Positions 25,035-33,510 are shown, counted from the first letter of the stretch. The stretch is 64,000 nt of DNA from Bacteroidales bacterium UBA4772 (GCA_002403305.1 DHHM01000010.1:186001-250000), one strand, 5' to 3'. Program-made: numbers and translations. The notes: a model not told the origin generated them from the letters alone.

Positions 25035-25379
25035 TCAACCGTTAATCTCAAGACATCCAATATCCTTGTAAGTTGGATCAGTAAGAAAAGTATTAATCAG
25101 ATCGGAGTTTATTCGAAGTACATTTACAAGGTTACGGGTGCTTGTATCACCTAATCTGAGCTATGTCACCTTAGGTGAAGCCACTTTTAGAAGTCCAAGA
25201 TCATAAAAATCGCTGTCGAATGTTACAATTGCATATTCATTTTCTTGCGCAAATTTCCAGATTTCTGAGTCCTTGGAATTTTCAAGTCCCAGTTCGCTTA
25301 CCTGACCTGACTCGGGAAAAATATCCCGGATTTTATTTACGATACGAAATGAAATATTCTGATCAAGAAGTAATTTCAT
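25035..25379 (-). pseudogene. DUF5615 PIN-like toxin interrupted by an amber codon
   Basis: The frame reads MKLLLDQNISFRIVNKIRDI...KFAQENEYAIVTFDSDFYD, the DUF5615 PIN-like nuclease pattern with acidic residues D6, D57 and similar. It stops at a TAG (25161-25163) after KVASPKVT. The same frame then continues as LRLGDTSTRNLVNVL...YKDIGCLEING to a TGA at 25035-25037, giving 114 residues, the normal family length. Family members have tryptophan near this point (KVIWLR), so TGG to TAG is the simplest change. The partner DUF433 gene overlaps its start by 1 base and appears intact. The toxin is probably inactive because the C-terminal third is lost. Confidence 0.82.
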
Positions 25380-25600
25380 CAGAGTGTCTGAAGTTTACGT
25401 TCTCTGTCGGCAGCATACATTAAGCAAGCTCTGATATCTGCTCTGTTAAGCTCAGGAAAATCAGACAGGATTTCATCGTAATTCATTCCGGATCCCAGCC
25501 AGCCAAGTATGTCAAACACAGTTATTCTTGTATTCCTTATACAAGGCTTGCCAAATCTTTTATCTGGTCTGATTCTGATTATCTTATTATATGCTTTCAT
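25379..25600 (-). CDS. DUF433 antitoxin
   Basis: 73 residues with the DUF433 signature (RFGKPCIRNTRITVFDILGWL, then DFPELNRADIRACLMYAADRE), a small winged-HTH-like protein commonly paired with DUF5615 PIN-like toxins. It probably binds DNA and neutralises the toxin. Its TGA overlaps the toxin ATG (TGATG). A -7 box lies 4 bases before the ATG, predicting a leaderless message. It remains open although its toxin carries a stop codon, as expected when loss of toxin is tolerated. Confidence 0.88.
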   Translation of the reverse strand: MKAYNKIIRIRPDKRFGKPCIRNTRITVFDILGWLGSGMNYDEILSDFPELNRADIRACLMYAADRERKLQTL

Positions 25601-25604
25601 ATTA

Positions 25605-25612
25605 CAAAGATA
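25605..25612 (-). promoter_or_regulatory. -7 box directly before the DUF433 gene
   Basis: TATCTTTG on the minus strand, an exact TAnnTTTG match, 4 bases from the ATG at 25600. Transcription would start at or next to the start codon. Confidence 0.6.
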
Positions 25613-25652
25613 CGATTTCTATAATTCGAATTTGACAATATTCCAATTTCAA

Positions 25653-25813
25653 AACTCGTCACCGTTCCCGTCGCCGCCAATAATGTAAAATCCCGCAGAT
25701 CATTGATCATGCGGGATTTGCGTTTTTAAGACGTGGTACCACCAGCCCCAAGAGATAATAAGGTTAGATTTCTGATCGCCAGAAACGACAGCCGCTTGAG
25801 ATCTTTCGCTATT
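25653..25813. repeat. Island repeat R4
   Basis: The best-preserved non-tRNA copy: left arm ACTCGTCACCGTTCCCGTC, hairpin AAATCCCGC...GCGGGATTT (to 25719), tRNA-Phe 3' end GTGGTACCACCAG (25733-25745), and right arm with GATTTCTGATCGCCAGAAAC and TTGAGATCTTTCG shared with R2. Confidence 0.7.
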
Positions 25814-25848
25814 CTTAAGCCAATGCGTTTAGGTATCTTCTATTCCTG

Positions 25849-26085
25849 CTATAGTAATGCAGATACAGAAATGTCTTCATCTATACTTTCCCAGTGGATC
25901 CCAACACCATTGCCAATAAGCCTCCAGTCTTTGAGTTGTTCTTTGCTGGCTTTTCTCAATCTTGGAAACCATAATAATGGAACACCTATCTCTCTTCCAT
26001 CTTGTAACTGAACATAAAGCATGTCCTTTGTGAACCATACTTTGGAAGCAAGAATACTTACTGTTCTATTTGCTAAAGTGCTCAT
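25849..26085 (-). CDS. DUF2442 family protein
   Basis: 78 residues: VWFTKDMLYVQLQDGREIGVPLLWFPRLRKA...WRLIGNGVGIHWESIDEDISV is the DUF2442 pattern, a small beta-rich domain that sometimes adjoins an HTH. It overlaps the upstream DUF4160 gene by 20 bases; DUF4160-DUF2442 pairs are common in bacterial accessory regions and have been proposed as toxin-antitoxin-like, without a firm function. It lies immediately beside island repeat R4. Confidence 0.85.
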   Translation of the reverse strand: MSTLANRTVSILASKVWFTKDMLYVQLQDGREIGVPLLWFPRLRKASKEQLKDWRLIGNGVGIHWESIDEDISVSALL

Positions 26086-26302
26086 CCCATTTCTCCTTTA
26101 TAAGTACTTCATTCTTCTCAATAATCTCGCCAATTTCTCTTAACTCTTTCCCGGTAAAACCATAATTAACTGCTACAAAAAGAGGTTCTATCCAGAATTT
26201 TGCATATTTCTCTGCCTTTTCAATATGAATATGTACTGGTTCATCTCTTTCATTACTGAAAAAGAAGAACCTGTAACCCTTTATTAACAATACTGTTGGC
26301 AT
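26066..26302 (-). CDS. DUF4160 family protein
   Basis: About 78 residues from the ATG at 26302 (MPTVLLIKGYRFFFFSNERDEPVHIHIEKAEKYAKFW...). The FFFFSNERDEPVHIHI stretch is the DUF4160 hallmark. It is the first gene of a two-gene unit with DUF2442, with a 20-base overlap. A near-ideal promoter sits 6 bases upstream of this ATG, which also rules out the slightly longer start at 26311. Function unknown; the pairing suggests a toxin-antitoxin-like or DNA-silencing accessory unit (inference). Confidence 0.85.
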   Translation of the reverse strand: MPTVLLIKGYRFFFFSNERDEPVHIHIEKAEKYAKFWIEPLFVAVNYGFTGKELREIGEIIEKNEVLIKEKWDEHFSK

Positions 26303-26308
26303 ACTTAA

Positions 26309-26339
26309 CAAAGATAATTAATAACAATGATCTTCCAAA
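26309..26339 (-). promoter_or_regulatory. Promoter of the DUF4160-DUF2442 unit
   Basis: On the minus strand TTTG (26336-26339), a 19-base spacer, and TATCTTTG (26309-26316), a full Bacteroidota consensus. Only 6 bases separate it from the ATG at 26302. Confidence 0.7.
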
Positions 26340-26501
26340 CAAAGATCGATTAGTTACTCAATATGGATGCCAAGATAATGATCCTCCAGCCAACTTATAC
26401 AATTTACCAGTGTACAGAATTATTGATAAACAAGACTTGTTAAGGGTCGACTTTTGTCAATATTCTACTTTTCTATCCTCCTTTTTAAAGGATGATATAT
26501 A

Positions 26502-26681
26502 TCAATCTCTCGTTTCAATTCCTTCAGGTTGGCACCTTTTTACCACTCTGTGCTTCCAGCGGGCATAAAGCGACGGTGCTATGTGATACTTCCGGATAGT
26601 TGCTGCGTGTCCTTCCCGTTCTCCTTCCTGAAGGATCGACAAACGATCCTCAGGTGTAAATTTTCTTCGTGTTAATGTCAT
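26502..26681 (-). pseudogene. IS3-type transposase OrfA, N-terminal remnant
   Basis: About 59 codons. MTLTRRKFTPEDRLSILQEGEREG...RKYHIAPSLYARWKHR is the helix-turn-helix start of an IS3-family OrfA. After ARWKHR the sequence departs from the family (VVKRCQPEGIETRD) and stops, and no OrfB integrase follows, so this is a stub left by an old insertion. Confidence 0.65.
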
Positions 26682-26811
26682 TGTTCCCAAATTTAATCAG
26701 ACCTAATTTGTTTTTCAAATTATGTCCAGCTATTTGGGGAGTTAAGACACCCTATAATACAGGGGATGGATCAATCCGCGGATAATGCCTTACTGATTGA
26801 TACAGGAATAC

Positions 26812-28182
26812 TCAACTATGCAAAGGGAGAATAATAGTAAAGGTACTACCTTTCGATAATTCCGACATAACCGAAATTTTTCCATTATGTGACGTAATGA
26901 TTTTTTCAACCAGGGATAACCCTATGCCATGGCCCTTTGTATTAGTAGCACTTTTTGCACGATAAAATGCTTGAAAAATCATCTTTAGCTCCTCTTCAGA
27001 AATTCCAATACCTGTATCCGAAAAATTCATGATAACATTATTCCCTTCATTAGTTACGCTGATTTCAGCAGTATGATTGCCGGAATATTTACAGCTATTG
27101 TCAATAATGTTACTTAAGGCTGTTCTGAGTAGTTGCTCATTACCTTTTCCAGTAAGTTTAAGCTCATCATCTATTGACTCGGAGAAATTAATGTTAATCT
27201 GATAGTTATCGTTTACTTTAAGGACATCTCTTTTGGCCTGCCAGAGTATTTCATCTATTCTGATCTGGCTAAAATCCGCCTCTGAAAATTCAGAACTGGC
27301 CTGAGCCATTTGCAGTAGCCGGTTTGAAATATGATTTAGGTTCTTAATATTGCCGAGCACAGTAATGATTGTTTCTCTATACTCTTCATTTTTTCTCGCT
27401 TTCATCAGGATCACTTCAAGATGGCCGGTTATGACTGTAAGGGGAGTGCGCAATTCATGAGAAGCGTTGGCAATGAAATTTTTCTGAATTTTAAAAGCTG
27501 ATTCAATCCTTTCGAGCATTTTATTAAATGTTTGTGCAAGCATTGAGATCTCGTCCTTGCCATTTCCTTCCGATATTCTGGCATTCAGGTTGGATACGCC
27601 GATTGCCTCCACCTGTGCCATGATATTTGAAATAGGGGTCAGAGCTCGTGATACAAATAATCTTCCTGAAATATATACTATACCCAGGCTGATTATGAAG
27701 ACAATAAGAAGAATGACACGAAGTCGTTTAAGTTTGCCCAAGCCATAGATATCTGTAGCTGCAGCAAAAACGACATATCTATCGTACTTGCCTGCGTAAA
27801 ATTGGCCAAGCACTTCATAAGGTATCTGTTTAAAACGGACTACTTCTTTTAGCCGAACCTCATTTATCAATTCCGGTGATATAATCAACAACTTGTCTTC
27901 ATCAGTACTGTAGACAGCATTATTCTGATAATCGTAAATAATTATCTTCTCTTTAGGCAGGCTTACGGGATTGTTTATTTCAATTCTTTTTAATAATTCG
28001 GCGTCTATTTCATCTATATCTATCAGCATCTGTGCAACCATTTTTGCTTTACTGCCAAGCCGGTCATAAAACTCCTTCTTTCTGCCTTCTGAAAAAGAAA
28101 TATAAACGGAGAGTGAAGATGACAGGAGAATCATGGCAACAATACCTATAAACTGGTACAATAGTTTCTTCCTTATTTCCAT
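26812..28182 (-). CDS. Sensor histidine kinase
   Basis: 456 residues: membrane helix 1 (about 9-30), a periplasmic sensor domain (about 31-150), membrane helix 2 (about 152-173), HAMP (about 174-228), HisKA with the phosphorylated histidine H242 in ASHELRTPLTV, and HATPase_c with NIIDNSCKYS (N box), DTGIGISEEEL (G1) and GHGIGLSLVEKI (G2). It is encoded directly after its OmpR-type response regulator, touching it at 28182. The neighbouring envelope genes suggest it senses periplasmic or outer-membrane stress (inference). Confidence 0.93.
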   Translation of the reverse strand: MEIRKKLLYQFIGIVAMILLSSSLSVYISFSEGRKKEFYDRLGSKAKMVAQMLIDIDEIDAELLKRIEINNPVSLPKEKIIIYDYQNNAVYSTDEDKLLIISPELINEVRLKEVVRFKQIPYEVLGQFYAGKYDRYVVFAAATDIYGLGKLKRLRVILLIVFIISLGIVYISGRLFVSRALTPISNIMAQVEAIGVSNLNARISEGNGKDEISMLAQTFNKMLERIESAFKIQKNFIANASHELRTPLTVITGHLEVILMKARKNEEYRETIITVLGNIKNLNHISNRLLQMAQASSEFSEADFSQIRIDEILWQAKRDVLKVNDNYQININFSESIDDELKLTGKGNEQLLRTALSNIIDNSCKYSGNHTAEISVTNEGNNVIMNFSDTGIGISEEELKMIFQAFYRAKSATNTKGHGIGLSLVEKIITSHNGKISVMSELSKGSTFTIILPLHS

Positions 28183-28859
28183 TACGCTTCATCTATATAA
28201 TAGCCAAGTCCAACCTTGGTGTGAATTAATTTTTCTTCAAAATCCCTATCAATTTTTTTTCTTAAAATACTGATATATACATCAACCACATTTGTTCCAG
28301 TGTCAAATGTAATATCCCATACTTTTTCGGCAATTTCAACCCGGGACAATACCCTGCCCTTATTCTTCATAAGGAACTCCAGAAGTTCAAATTCCTTGCC
28401 TGTCAGATCAATATGTTTATCTCCCCGGGTTGCTGACTTCTTATTAAGGTTAAGATTGAGGTCAGCTATCTTTATCACCCTGGATGTCTGGATCAAGCCT
28501 GAAGCCCTCCTTGTAAGTGCATTAATCCTGGCAAGAAGCTCTTCAAACTCAAAAGGTTTTACCAGATAATCATCAGCCCCGGAATCAAATCCGGTTACCT
28601 TATCATCAGTGTTGTCAAGCGCTGTAAGCATTAAAACAGGTACCAGAAGACCTTTCTGCCGGATGAGTTTGCACAGCTCATACCCATTTATATTTGGCAG
28701 GATAACATCCAGAATTATTAGATCAAAGTCACCTTTCGATGCAAGCTTCTCGCCCATCTGTCCGTCAAAGGCAACCTCTGTTTCATAGCCTTTTTCAGTA
28801 AGTCCTTTTCTTAGAAATTCAACAACCTGAGGTTCGTCTTCAATAAGCAGAATCTTCAT
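28182..28859 (-). CDS. OmpR/PhoB-type response regulator
   Basis: 225 residues: receiver domain with acidic pocket E7-D8, phosphorylation site D51 (LIILDVILPNINGY), T79 and K101, then a winged-helix DNA-binding domain (IDLTGKEFELLEFLMKNKGRVLSR...TGTNVVDVYISILRKKI). It pairs with the histidine kinase that follows at once. OmpR-type regulators bind direct repeats spaced 11 bases apart; such a triple repeat is present at 33138-33165 upstream of the first gene of this segment, making that a candidate target. Confidence 0.93.
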   Translation of the reverse strand: MKILLIEDEPQVVEFLRKGLTEKGYETEVAFDGQMGEKLASKGDFDLIILDVILPNINGYELCKLIRQKGLLVPVLMLTALDNTDDKVTGFDSGADDYLVKPFEFEELLARINALTRRASGLIQTSRVIKIADLNLNLNKKSATRGDKHIDLTGKEFELLEFLMKNKGRVLSRVEIAEKVWDITFDTGTNVVDVYISILRKKIDRDFEEKLIHTKVGLGYYIDEA

Positions 28860-28907
28860 TTGGAATCTGGGGTTAAATTATCCTGGCCCGGCATTTCAAT
28901 TAATAGT

Positions 28908-29435
28908 CTATTTTATTTTAAGTTTTGCCTTGACCAAAGCTGTCACATCAGTACTCTTTCCCTCGTCAAAAAATAAAAGAGAGCTCCCTTGCGAAGAATT
29001 GAAAATATAAATATAACCATTCTCTTTACCAACGGCCTTAATTGCTTTCTCAACTTTCATATAAACAGGCTGGAAAAGTTCTGTCTGTCTATCCTGTAAT
29101 TGCGCCTGGGCAGAACTTTGAAATTCCTGAATTCTCCTGTTCATGTCGCTCAGTTCCTGTTCTCTGGTTTGTTTTACGATATTGCTGAGATTTTTGCTAT
29201 CCTTAATATAAGCATCGTACTTAGAGTCCAGCTCTGCTGACATTATCTCAAGATAATTTATGAGTTCCTTCTGTAATTTCTCCAGTTTAATATTGGCAGA
29301 GTCATATTCAGGTAATGCCTGAATTAGTTCGTCGCTGTTGATATGTCCAAACTTAAAATTCTGCGCCATGACATTTTGGCTAGCCAAAACTGTGATGGTG
29401 AACAATAAAAATGTATTACTTATATAACTTCTCAT
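28908..29435 (-). CDS. OmpH/Skp-family periplasmic chaperone-like protein
   Basis: 175 residues with a signal peptide (cleavage near VMAQ-NF, residue 25) and the Skp/OmpH layout: a start FKFGHINSDELIQALPEYDSAN, then a long charged coiled coil (about residues 45-125), then a C-terminal strand segment GYIYIFNSSQGSSLLFF. Skp-type proteins hold outer-membrane proteins in the periplasm. It lies between the alarmone synthetase and the two-component system on the same strand, in agreement with an envelope-stress role. Confidence 0.85.
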   Translation of the reverse strand: MRSYISNTFLLFTITVLASQNVMAQNFKFGHINSDELIQALPEYDSANIKLEKLQKELINYLEIMSAELDSKYDAYIKDSKNLSNIVKQTREQELSDMNRRIQEFQSSAQAQLQDRQTELFQPVYMKVEKAIKAVGKENGYIYIFNSSQGSSLLFFDEGKSTDVTALVKAKLKIK

Positions 29436-29673
29436 CTGAAATAACTTGTGATATTAATTTTTGGCCATAGACTTCGGGGTTAGTTTATCTTCCCGCAGAT
29501 CGTTAAAGGATTGTTATTTGCATGTACCGGTTTTACAATCAGACAAATATCGGAGCTTATGAAATCAGTTTAACAAATAAATCCATAATCCTTAAGGCAC
29601 TGACTCCGAACGAAGCTCTTTATCCTGATATTCAAAAGAAATGTCCTTTACACAATCAGGAGATTTTTTATTA

Positions 29674-30420
29674 TCAGATACCGGGGTCGTGGTTAATGGT
29701 TCTTTTTGCATGAATCTCAATATTATGTAGATTTTGCATCCTGATATCCTGGCCGGATATGACATCGGCACAATCTTTTAATTCCCTTGTTACATCTTCG
29801 TTTTTAACATGGTCCAGCTTATATGACAGTTCATATTCGAGGGAGGCCCAAAAATTCATTGCAACAGTGCGTATCTGGATTTCTGCATTAACAAATTCTT
29901 TCCTGCCTGACATGTAAACAGGTACTGTCACAATCATATGGAAGCTTCGGTAGCCATTGGGCTTTGGATTTTTAATATAATCCGAAATTCGAATAACTTT
30001 CATATTTTCCTGCGATGTAATCAAGTCTGTAATCTGATAGATATCATCGATGTAAAAACATATTACCCTGACACCAGCTATATCCGTGAGATTTGCTCTG
30101 GCTGATTCAACACTTAGTTCAAACCCGAGCTTGTTCAACTTAGCCATGATACTTTTAGGTGTTTTGATCCTGGTATTTATCTGATAGATTGGGTTGCGAT
30201 TATTTAAATGCATAAATTCAGATTTCAGATTTTCCAGTTTAGTTATAATTTCCTTTGTTGCAGACCTATAGAGGTTTTCCACTGCAAAAAAGGAATTAAT
30301 TGAATTAATTGATTTGCATGACAAAGCGGAATCTTTAAGCCCGTTAAAAACATCGGTAAATTCCAGAATACCCATATCCTCCATTGTTACAACCCGGTAA
30401 TAATTATTGCTGATAACCAA
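29674..30420 (-). CDS. Small alarmone synthetase, RelA/SpoT-type (p)ppGpp synthetase domain
   Basis: 248 residues carrying only the nucleotidyltransferase (synthetase) domain: RIKTPKSIMAKL, LTDIAGVRVICFYIDDIY, a KNPKPNGYRSFHMIV (ATP/GTP-binding region) and AEIQIRTVAMNFWASLEYELSYK. There is no HD hydrolase, TGS or ACT domain, so this is a RelQ/RelP-like small alarmone synthetase, cytosolic, making (p)ppGpp from GTP or GDP and ATP. Its position among envelope proteins and beside a two-component system suggests it transmits an envelope signal to the stringent response (inference). An alternative start is the ATG for MEDMGILEF. Confidence 0.88.
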   Translation of the reverse strand: MVISNNYYRVVTMEDMGILEFTDVFNGLKDSALSCKSINSINSFFAVENLYRSATKEIITKLENLKSEFMHLNNRNPIYQINTRIKTPKSIMAKLNKLGFELSVESARANLTDIAGVRVICFYIDDIYQITDLITSQENMKVIRISDYIKNPKPNGYRSFHMIVTVPVYMSGRKEFVNAEIQIRTVAMNFWASLEYELSYKLDHVKNEDVTRELKDCADVISGQDIRMQNLHNIEIHAKRTINHDPGI

Positions 30421-30454
30421 TGTATCTCTCCTACATTTTAATGTCTGATAACAG

Positions 30455-31384
30455 CTATTGCTGATCTTTCAATAGTTGCATTATTTCATCCAGTTTTGGA
30501 GATAGAATTATTTCAGTTCTCCTGTTTCTGGCTCTTCCTTCGGCAGTATCATTATCAGATTTTGGGAAATACTCTCCTTTACCAGATGCAGTCATTCGGG
30601 TTGGAGCTATTTTATAGTCATTGGTTAGTATCCGGACAATTGAAGTAGCTCTTGCCACACTCAGGTCCCAATTATCTTTATAAAGTGATGTCTTTATCGG
30701 CACATTGTCAGTATGACCTTCCACAAGTATGTCAATGTCGACATTCTTATCCAAAACTCCGGCCAGCAGTCTCAAAGCTTCTTTGCCCTTTTCTTCAACT
30801 GCAGAACTTCCTGATTTGAACAACAGCTTATCGGACAAGGAGACATAAACTTTACCATTTTTAATTTCTACCGATAACTCATCAGAATTAAATCCCAGCA
30901 AAGCATTTCTTAGAATACCATTTAGTCGTCTTGTGATGGAATCTTGCCTTGCAATTATAAATTGCATCTCTTTCAATGCTTTCTCTCTCTCCGACAATAA
31001 AAGTTCCTTATTGGTTAGCTCATCCGATTTTGCCTGTAAGGCTTTATTGAACTGGTTTGTTTTTGATAAGCTCTCGTTAATCAAATCTTTATACTTCTCC
31101 TCCAAATCAATATTTATATTTAGCATTGAATTATATTGATCAGTAAGGTCTTTATTCCTGCCCGTGAGTTCATTGATAGTATTTTTTAGTCCGGCATTTT
31201 CTTTTCCCTTCGAATCCAGACTGGCACATAACTTATCTCTTTCACTGATCACTGTTTTCATGTTTTTGCTCCAGGTTACAGGTACCTTATTAGGTTTTGA
31301 ATCGCCACATTTATAGACCGGGGCACAGGAATTCAGCATGACCATGAGAGTTAGTGGAAGTATTGCGTAATCGATCTTTTTCAT
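30455..31384 (-). CDS. OmpA-family lipoprotein
   Basis: 309 residues from the ATG at 31384, chosen because it gives a lipoprotein signal (MKKIDYAILPLTLMVMLNSC). A long coiled coil (about 45-165) is followed by an OmpA peptidoglycan-binding domain (about 185-300) with LVEGHTDNVPIKTSLYKDNW...RATSIVRIL and GRARNRRTEIILSP, the usual diaminopimelate-contacting region. It likely ties the outer membrane to peptidoglycan. The longer frame to 31462 would overlap the SPOR gene upstream. Confidence 0.88.
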   Translation of the reverse strand: MKKIDYAILPLTLMVMLNSCAPVYKCGDSKPNKVPVTWSKNMKTVISERDKLCASLDSKGKENAGLKNTINELTGRNKDLTDQYNSMLNINIDLEEKYKDLINESLSKTNQFNKALQAKSDELTNKELLLSEREKALKEMQFIIARQDSITRRLNGILRNALLGFNSDELSVEIKNGKVYVSLSDKLLFKSGSSAVEEKGKEALRLLAGVLDKNVDIDILVEGHTDNVPIKTSLYKDNWDLSVARATSIVRILTNDYKIAPTRMTASGKGEYFPKSDNDTAEGRARNRRTEIILSPKLDEIMQLLKDQQ

Positions 31385-31437
31385 TTGTATTTGTTTTAAT
31401 AGGTTATTCAAGGAAGGGACGATGTTTAAGACTTTTT

Positions 31438-31890
31438 TTATTTCTTCTGGATCAATAACCATGTCTCTGAGTACTCAGGAAAAGTTCTCCTTATACGTCT
31501 GATATCTTCCCTGGCAGCTGCAATTTCATTGGTTGACATGACCGAGACCCTGTATAAACCAGCTTCATTTCTAAGGATCTCAGAATTAAACCCCTCTGTA
31601 AGTATCTGCATCTGGTATTTTTTTGCATTCTCAGGATATCTGAAACTTCCAATTATGACAAAGAAGCGGCTTGGATCAGGCAATTTTTCACCGAACGGAA
31701 TTAGTTTTTCCTCAACCTCCTTTATTTCAACGGTCGGTTCTGATATTTGCTTTTTTTCAGTTTCAGGGATAAGAATTGCGGTAATAGATTTTCTGTTTTT
31801 CCGTAGTTGCTTATTAGTTCCGGCACAAGAAAAGGAAAGCAGCGCAGTGCCAATTAGAACACATGTAAGAATTATCATACTATTTTTCAT
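31438..31890 (-). CDS. SPOR-domain lipoprotein
   Basis: 150 residues: lipoprotein signal with LLSFSC (Cys about 22), a charged linker, and a C-terminal SPOR domain (about 70-150: RFFVIIGSFRYPENAKKYQMQI...LYRVSVMSTNEIAAAREDIRRIR), which binds peptidoglycan strands stripped of stem peptides at division sites or remodelling sites. It stands 53 bases before the OmpA lipoprotein on the same strand, so the pair probably acts together on the cell wall. Confidence 0.88.
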   Translation of the reverse strand: MKNSMIILTCVLIGTALLSFSCAGTNKQLRKNRKSITAILIPETEKKQISEPTVEIKEVEEKLIPFGEKLPDPSRFFVIIGSFRYPENAKKYQMQILTEGFNSEILRNEAGLYRVSVMSTNEIAAAREDIRRIRRTFPEYSETWLLIQKK

Positions 31891-32164
31891 TTCGCAATAA
31901 GTTTTAAGCGGTAAAAAAACTGTTCAAGTTTCATTGATACGCTCCGTGGAGTGGAGGACTATTTCAGGAATTGCCTTACACAAATAATTTAATGTTCATA
32001 AGATGAATCGATTATAAGATATCCATTTTATTCTTAGCCAGCTGTTTATTTTTAGCCTCATATGACGAGACCATCAGAATAGAAACAAAAACAAAACATA
32101 AATAATTCCCCATTGCTTCGTGTGCTTTAACCTGTTTTGTGATTATTTTGATGCTTTGAAGAAT

Positions 32165-32182
32165 GCCCGCCATCAGACGGGC
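32165..32182 (-). terminator. Hairpin after the coiled-coil membrane protein gene
   Basis: GCCCG (32165-32169) pairs with CGGGC (32178-32182) over an 8-base loop, 27 bases past the stop codon of the gene on the minus strand. The T-tract is poor (ATTCTTC), so it is a weak terminator. Nothing else is seen between 31891 and 32164. Confidence 0.4.
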
Positions 32183-32208
32183 AATTGAAACCAGGACAAT
32201 AGATTACC

Positions 32209-33078
32209 CTACCTAAGCGTAATCCTGCAGTTGCCAATGTTTTTACCATTACAGAGTATATGGATTTTGTATTCTCCATTCTCAAGCTTTCCCTTTGGCA
32301 TATAATTTAAAACCACCTGGCGCGATTGTTCAAACTCTCCTGTCATAGCCGATAAACTAGCTGTGAAATTGCGTGAATCCATAGGGGAAGTCCACGATAA
32401 TGATTTATCATCAGGCTTAACTGTTGCCCCGGAAGGAGTTACTATATTAAAGCTTATTGCTTCAGTAAGGCTTTGAGGAACCTCAAAAGTCATGTTCAAC
32501 TTTTTTGTTCTGGAAGCTTTAATCACAATTCTTTCCGCCTCCTTACCTCGTGTAGCAGTAACCAGGAAATTGTCTGTTTTTAACTTCAGTGCATTTTCAA
32601 GCTGAAGTGCAAGTATTTTCTTTTCAGACTCCAGTGCTGACAATGAATTCTGAAGGTCTTTGTTTTGGTCCATTAATTTATCATAGTCGGATTTCAACTG
32701 ATATGCTTCCTTATCAAGATCAGCTTTGACTTTCTTCAACTCATCCAGCTCCTTCCTGTAAGAACGCAGTGATCTATTCTCACTTGAAATAAGGCGTAGC
32801 TTTTTCTCATTATCAGCAATTTTAATTTTCATTTCATTTAACAATTTTTGATTTGAATCACTCTTTTGTTTCAGTGATGAAAAATCTGCCTGTAATTTAG
32901 ACAGTTCCTTTTCTGTTGATAATTTCTGAGACAAGAGTTTTTCGGAGTTCTGTTTCTCTCCATTGATAGTTCTCTTAGCCTTTGATATTGATAATGAAGT
33001 AAAAATCATCCCGATTAGGAGCAAAGCAATAACTATTGCTCCAGCATAGATTGCCGTTTTTTGTTTCGTATTTTCCAT
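32209..33078 (-). CDS. Single-pass membrane protein with long periplasmic coiled coil
   Basis: 289 residues: an N-terminal membrane helix (about 9-31, AIYAGAIVIALLLIGMIFTSL), a coiled coil from about 32 to 165, and a beta-rich C-terminal domain (about 168-289) with EVPQSLTEAISFNIVTPSG and YKIHILCNGKNIGNCRITLR. I do not recognise a named family. It is the first gene of the envelope segment and is preceded by three 11-base-spaced ATTAAG repeats, a likely site for the OmpR-type regulator encoded 4 kb downstream. Confidence 0.75.
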   Translation of the reverse strand: MENTKQKTAIYAGAIVIALLLIGMIFTSLSISKAKRTINGEKQNSEKLLSQKLSTEKELSKLQADFSSLKQKSDSNQKLLNEMKIKIADNEKKLRLISSENRSLRSYRKELDELKKVKADLDKEAYQLKSDYDKLMDQNKDLQNSLSALESEKKILALQLENALKLKTDNFLVTATRGKEAERIVIKASRTKKLNMTFEVPQSLTEAISFNIVTPSGATVKPDDKSLSWTSPMDSRNFTASLSAMTGEFEQSRQVVLNYMPKGKLENGEYKIHILCNGKNIGNCRITLR

Positions 33079-33108
33079 TTTTCTGTTGAAATTGATTATT
33101 CAATGCAA

Positions 33109-33165
33109 CAAGAGTATTCCACACATATTAGTGCAGTATTAAGGGAGCATTAAGAAATCATTAAG
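33109..33165 (-). promoter_or_regulatory. Response-regulator-type operator and promoter
   Basis: ATTAAG occurs at 33138, 33149 and 33160, an exact 11-base period (CTTAAT on the minus strand). This is the geometry bound by OmpR/PhoB-type regulators. A likely -7 box TACTCTTG (33109-33116, one mismatch to TAnnTTTG) lies 21 bases downstream, so the repeats overlap the -33 zone and would act as an activator site. Confidence 0.65.
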
Positions 33166-33198
33166 ATTTAAACAGGTTTTCGGCTTGATATGCAAAAA

Positions 33199-33330
33199 CC
33201 AGTGACCCGGACCACTTCCCGGCGGTCTGAGTTGACCACTTAAGGCCAATGCTAATATTTTGATCTATAGATATTTACAAAATTGTAAGTCTTTCCGGCG
33301 CAATGTGGTCAACGCAGCCGGCCTATACAG
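33199..33330. repeat. Transposon-end-like repeat S2
   Basis: Second copy of the S1 repeat, sharing CCAGTGACCC, GACCACTT, TTGACCACTTA, TCTATAGATAT and TTTCCGGCGCAATGTGGT in the same order. No transposase adjoins it. Confidence 0.5.
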
Positions 33331-33510
33331 ATTACAAAATGGTACAGCTCTGGAATAAAAAGCATGGAAGGTATTACCTCAAAAAATACTCCAATAGGGA
33401 TATGGAATAAGTGGGGTGAAAATGGCATTCTAACATCAACTATAAACTACTCGAAGTAAACACTCTGATTATTAGGCGCTTAGTCCGCATAAAGGGTTAG
33501 CTATAAAGAA

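Noticed and set aside
26296..26568. Plus-strand open frame of 90 codons beside the DUF4160 gene
   Set aside because: Overlaps the DUF4160 promoter and the transposase remnant on the other strand and has no recognisable protein features.
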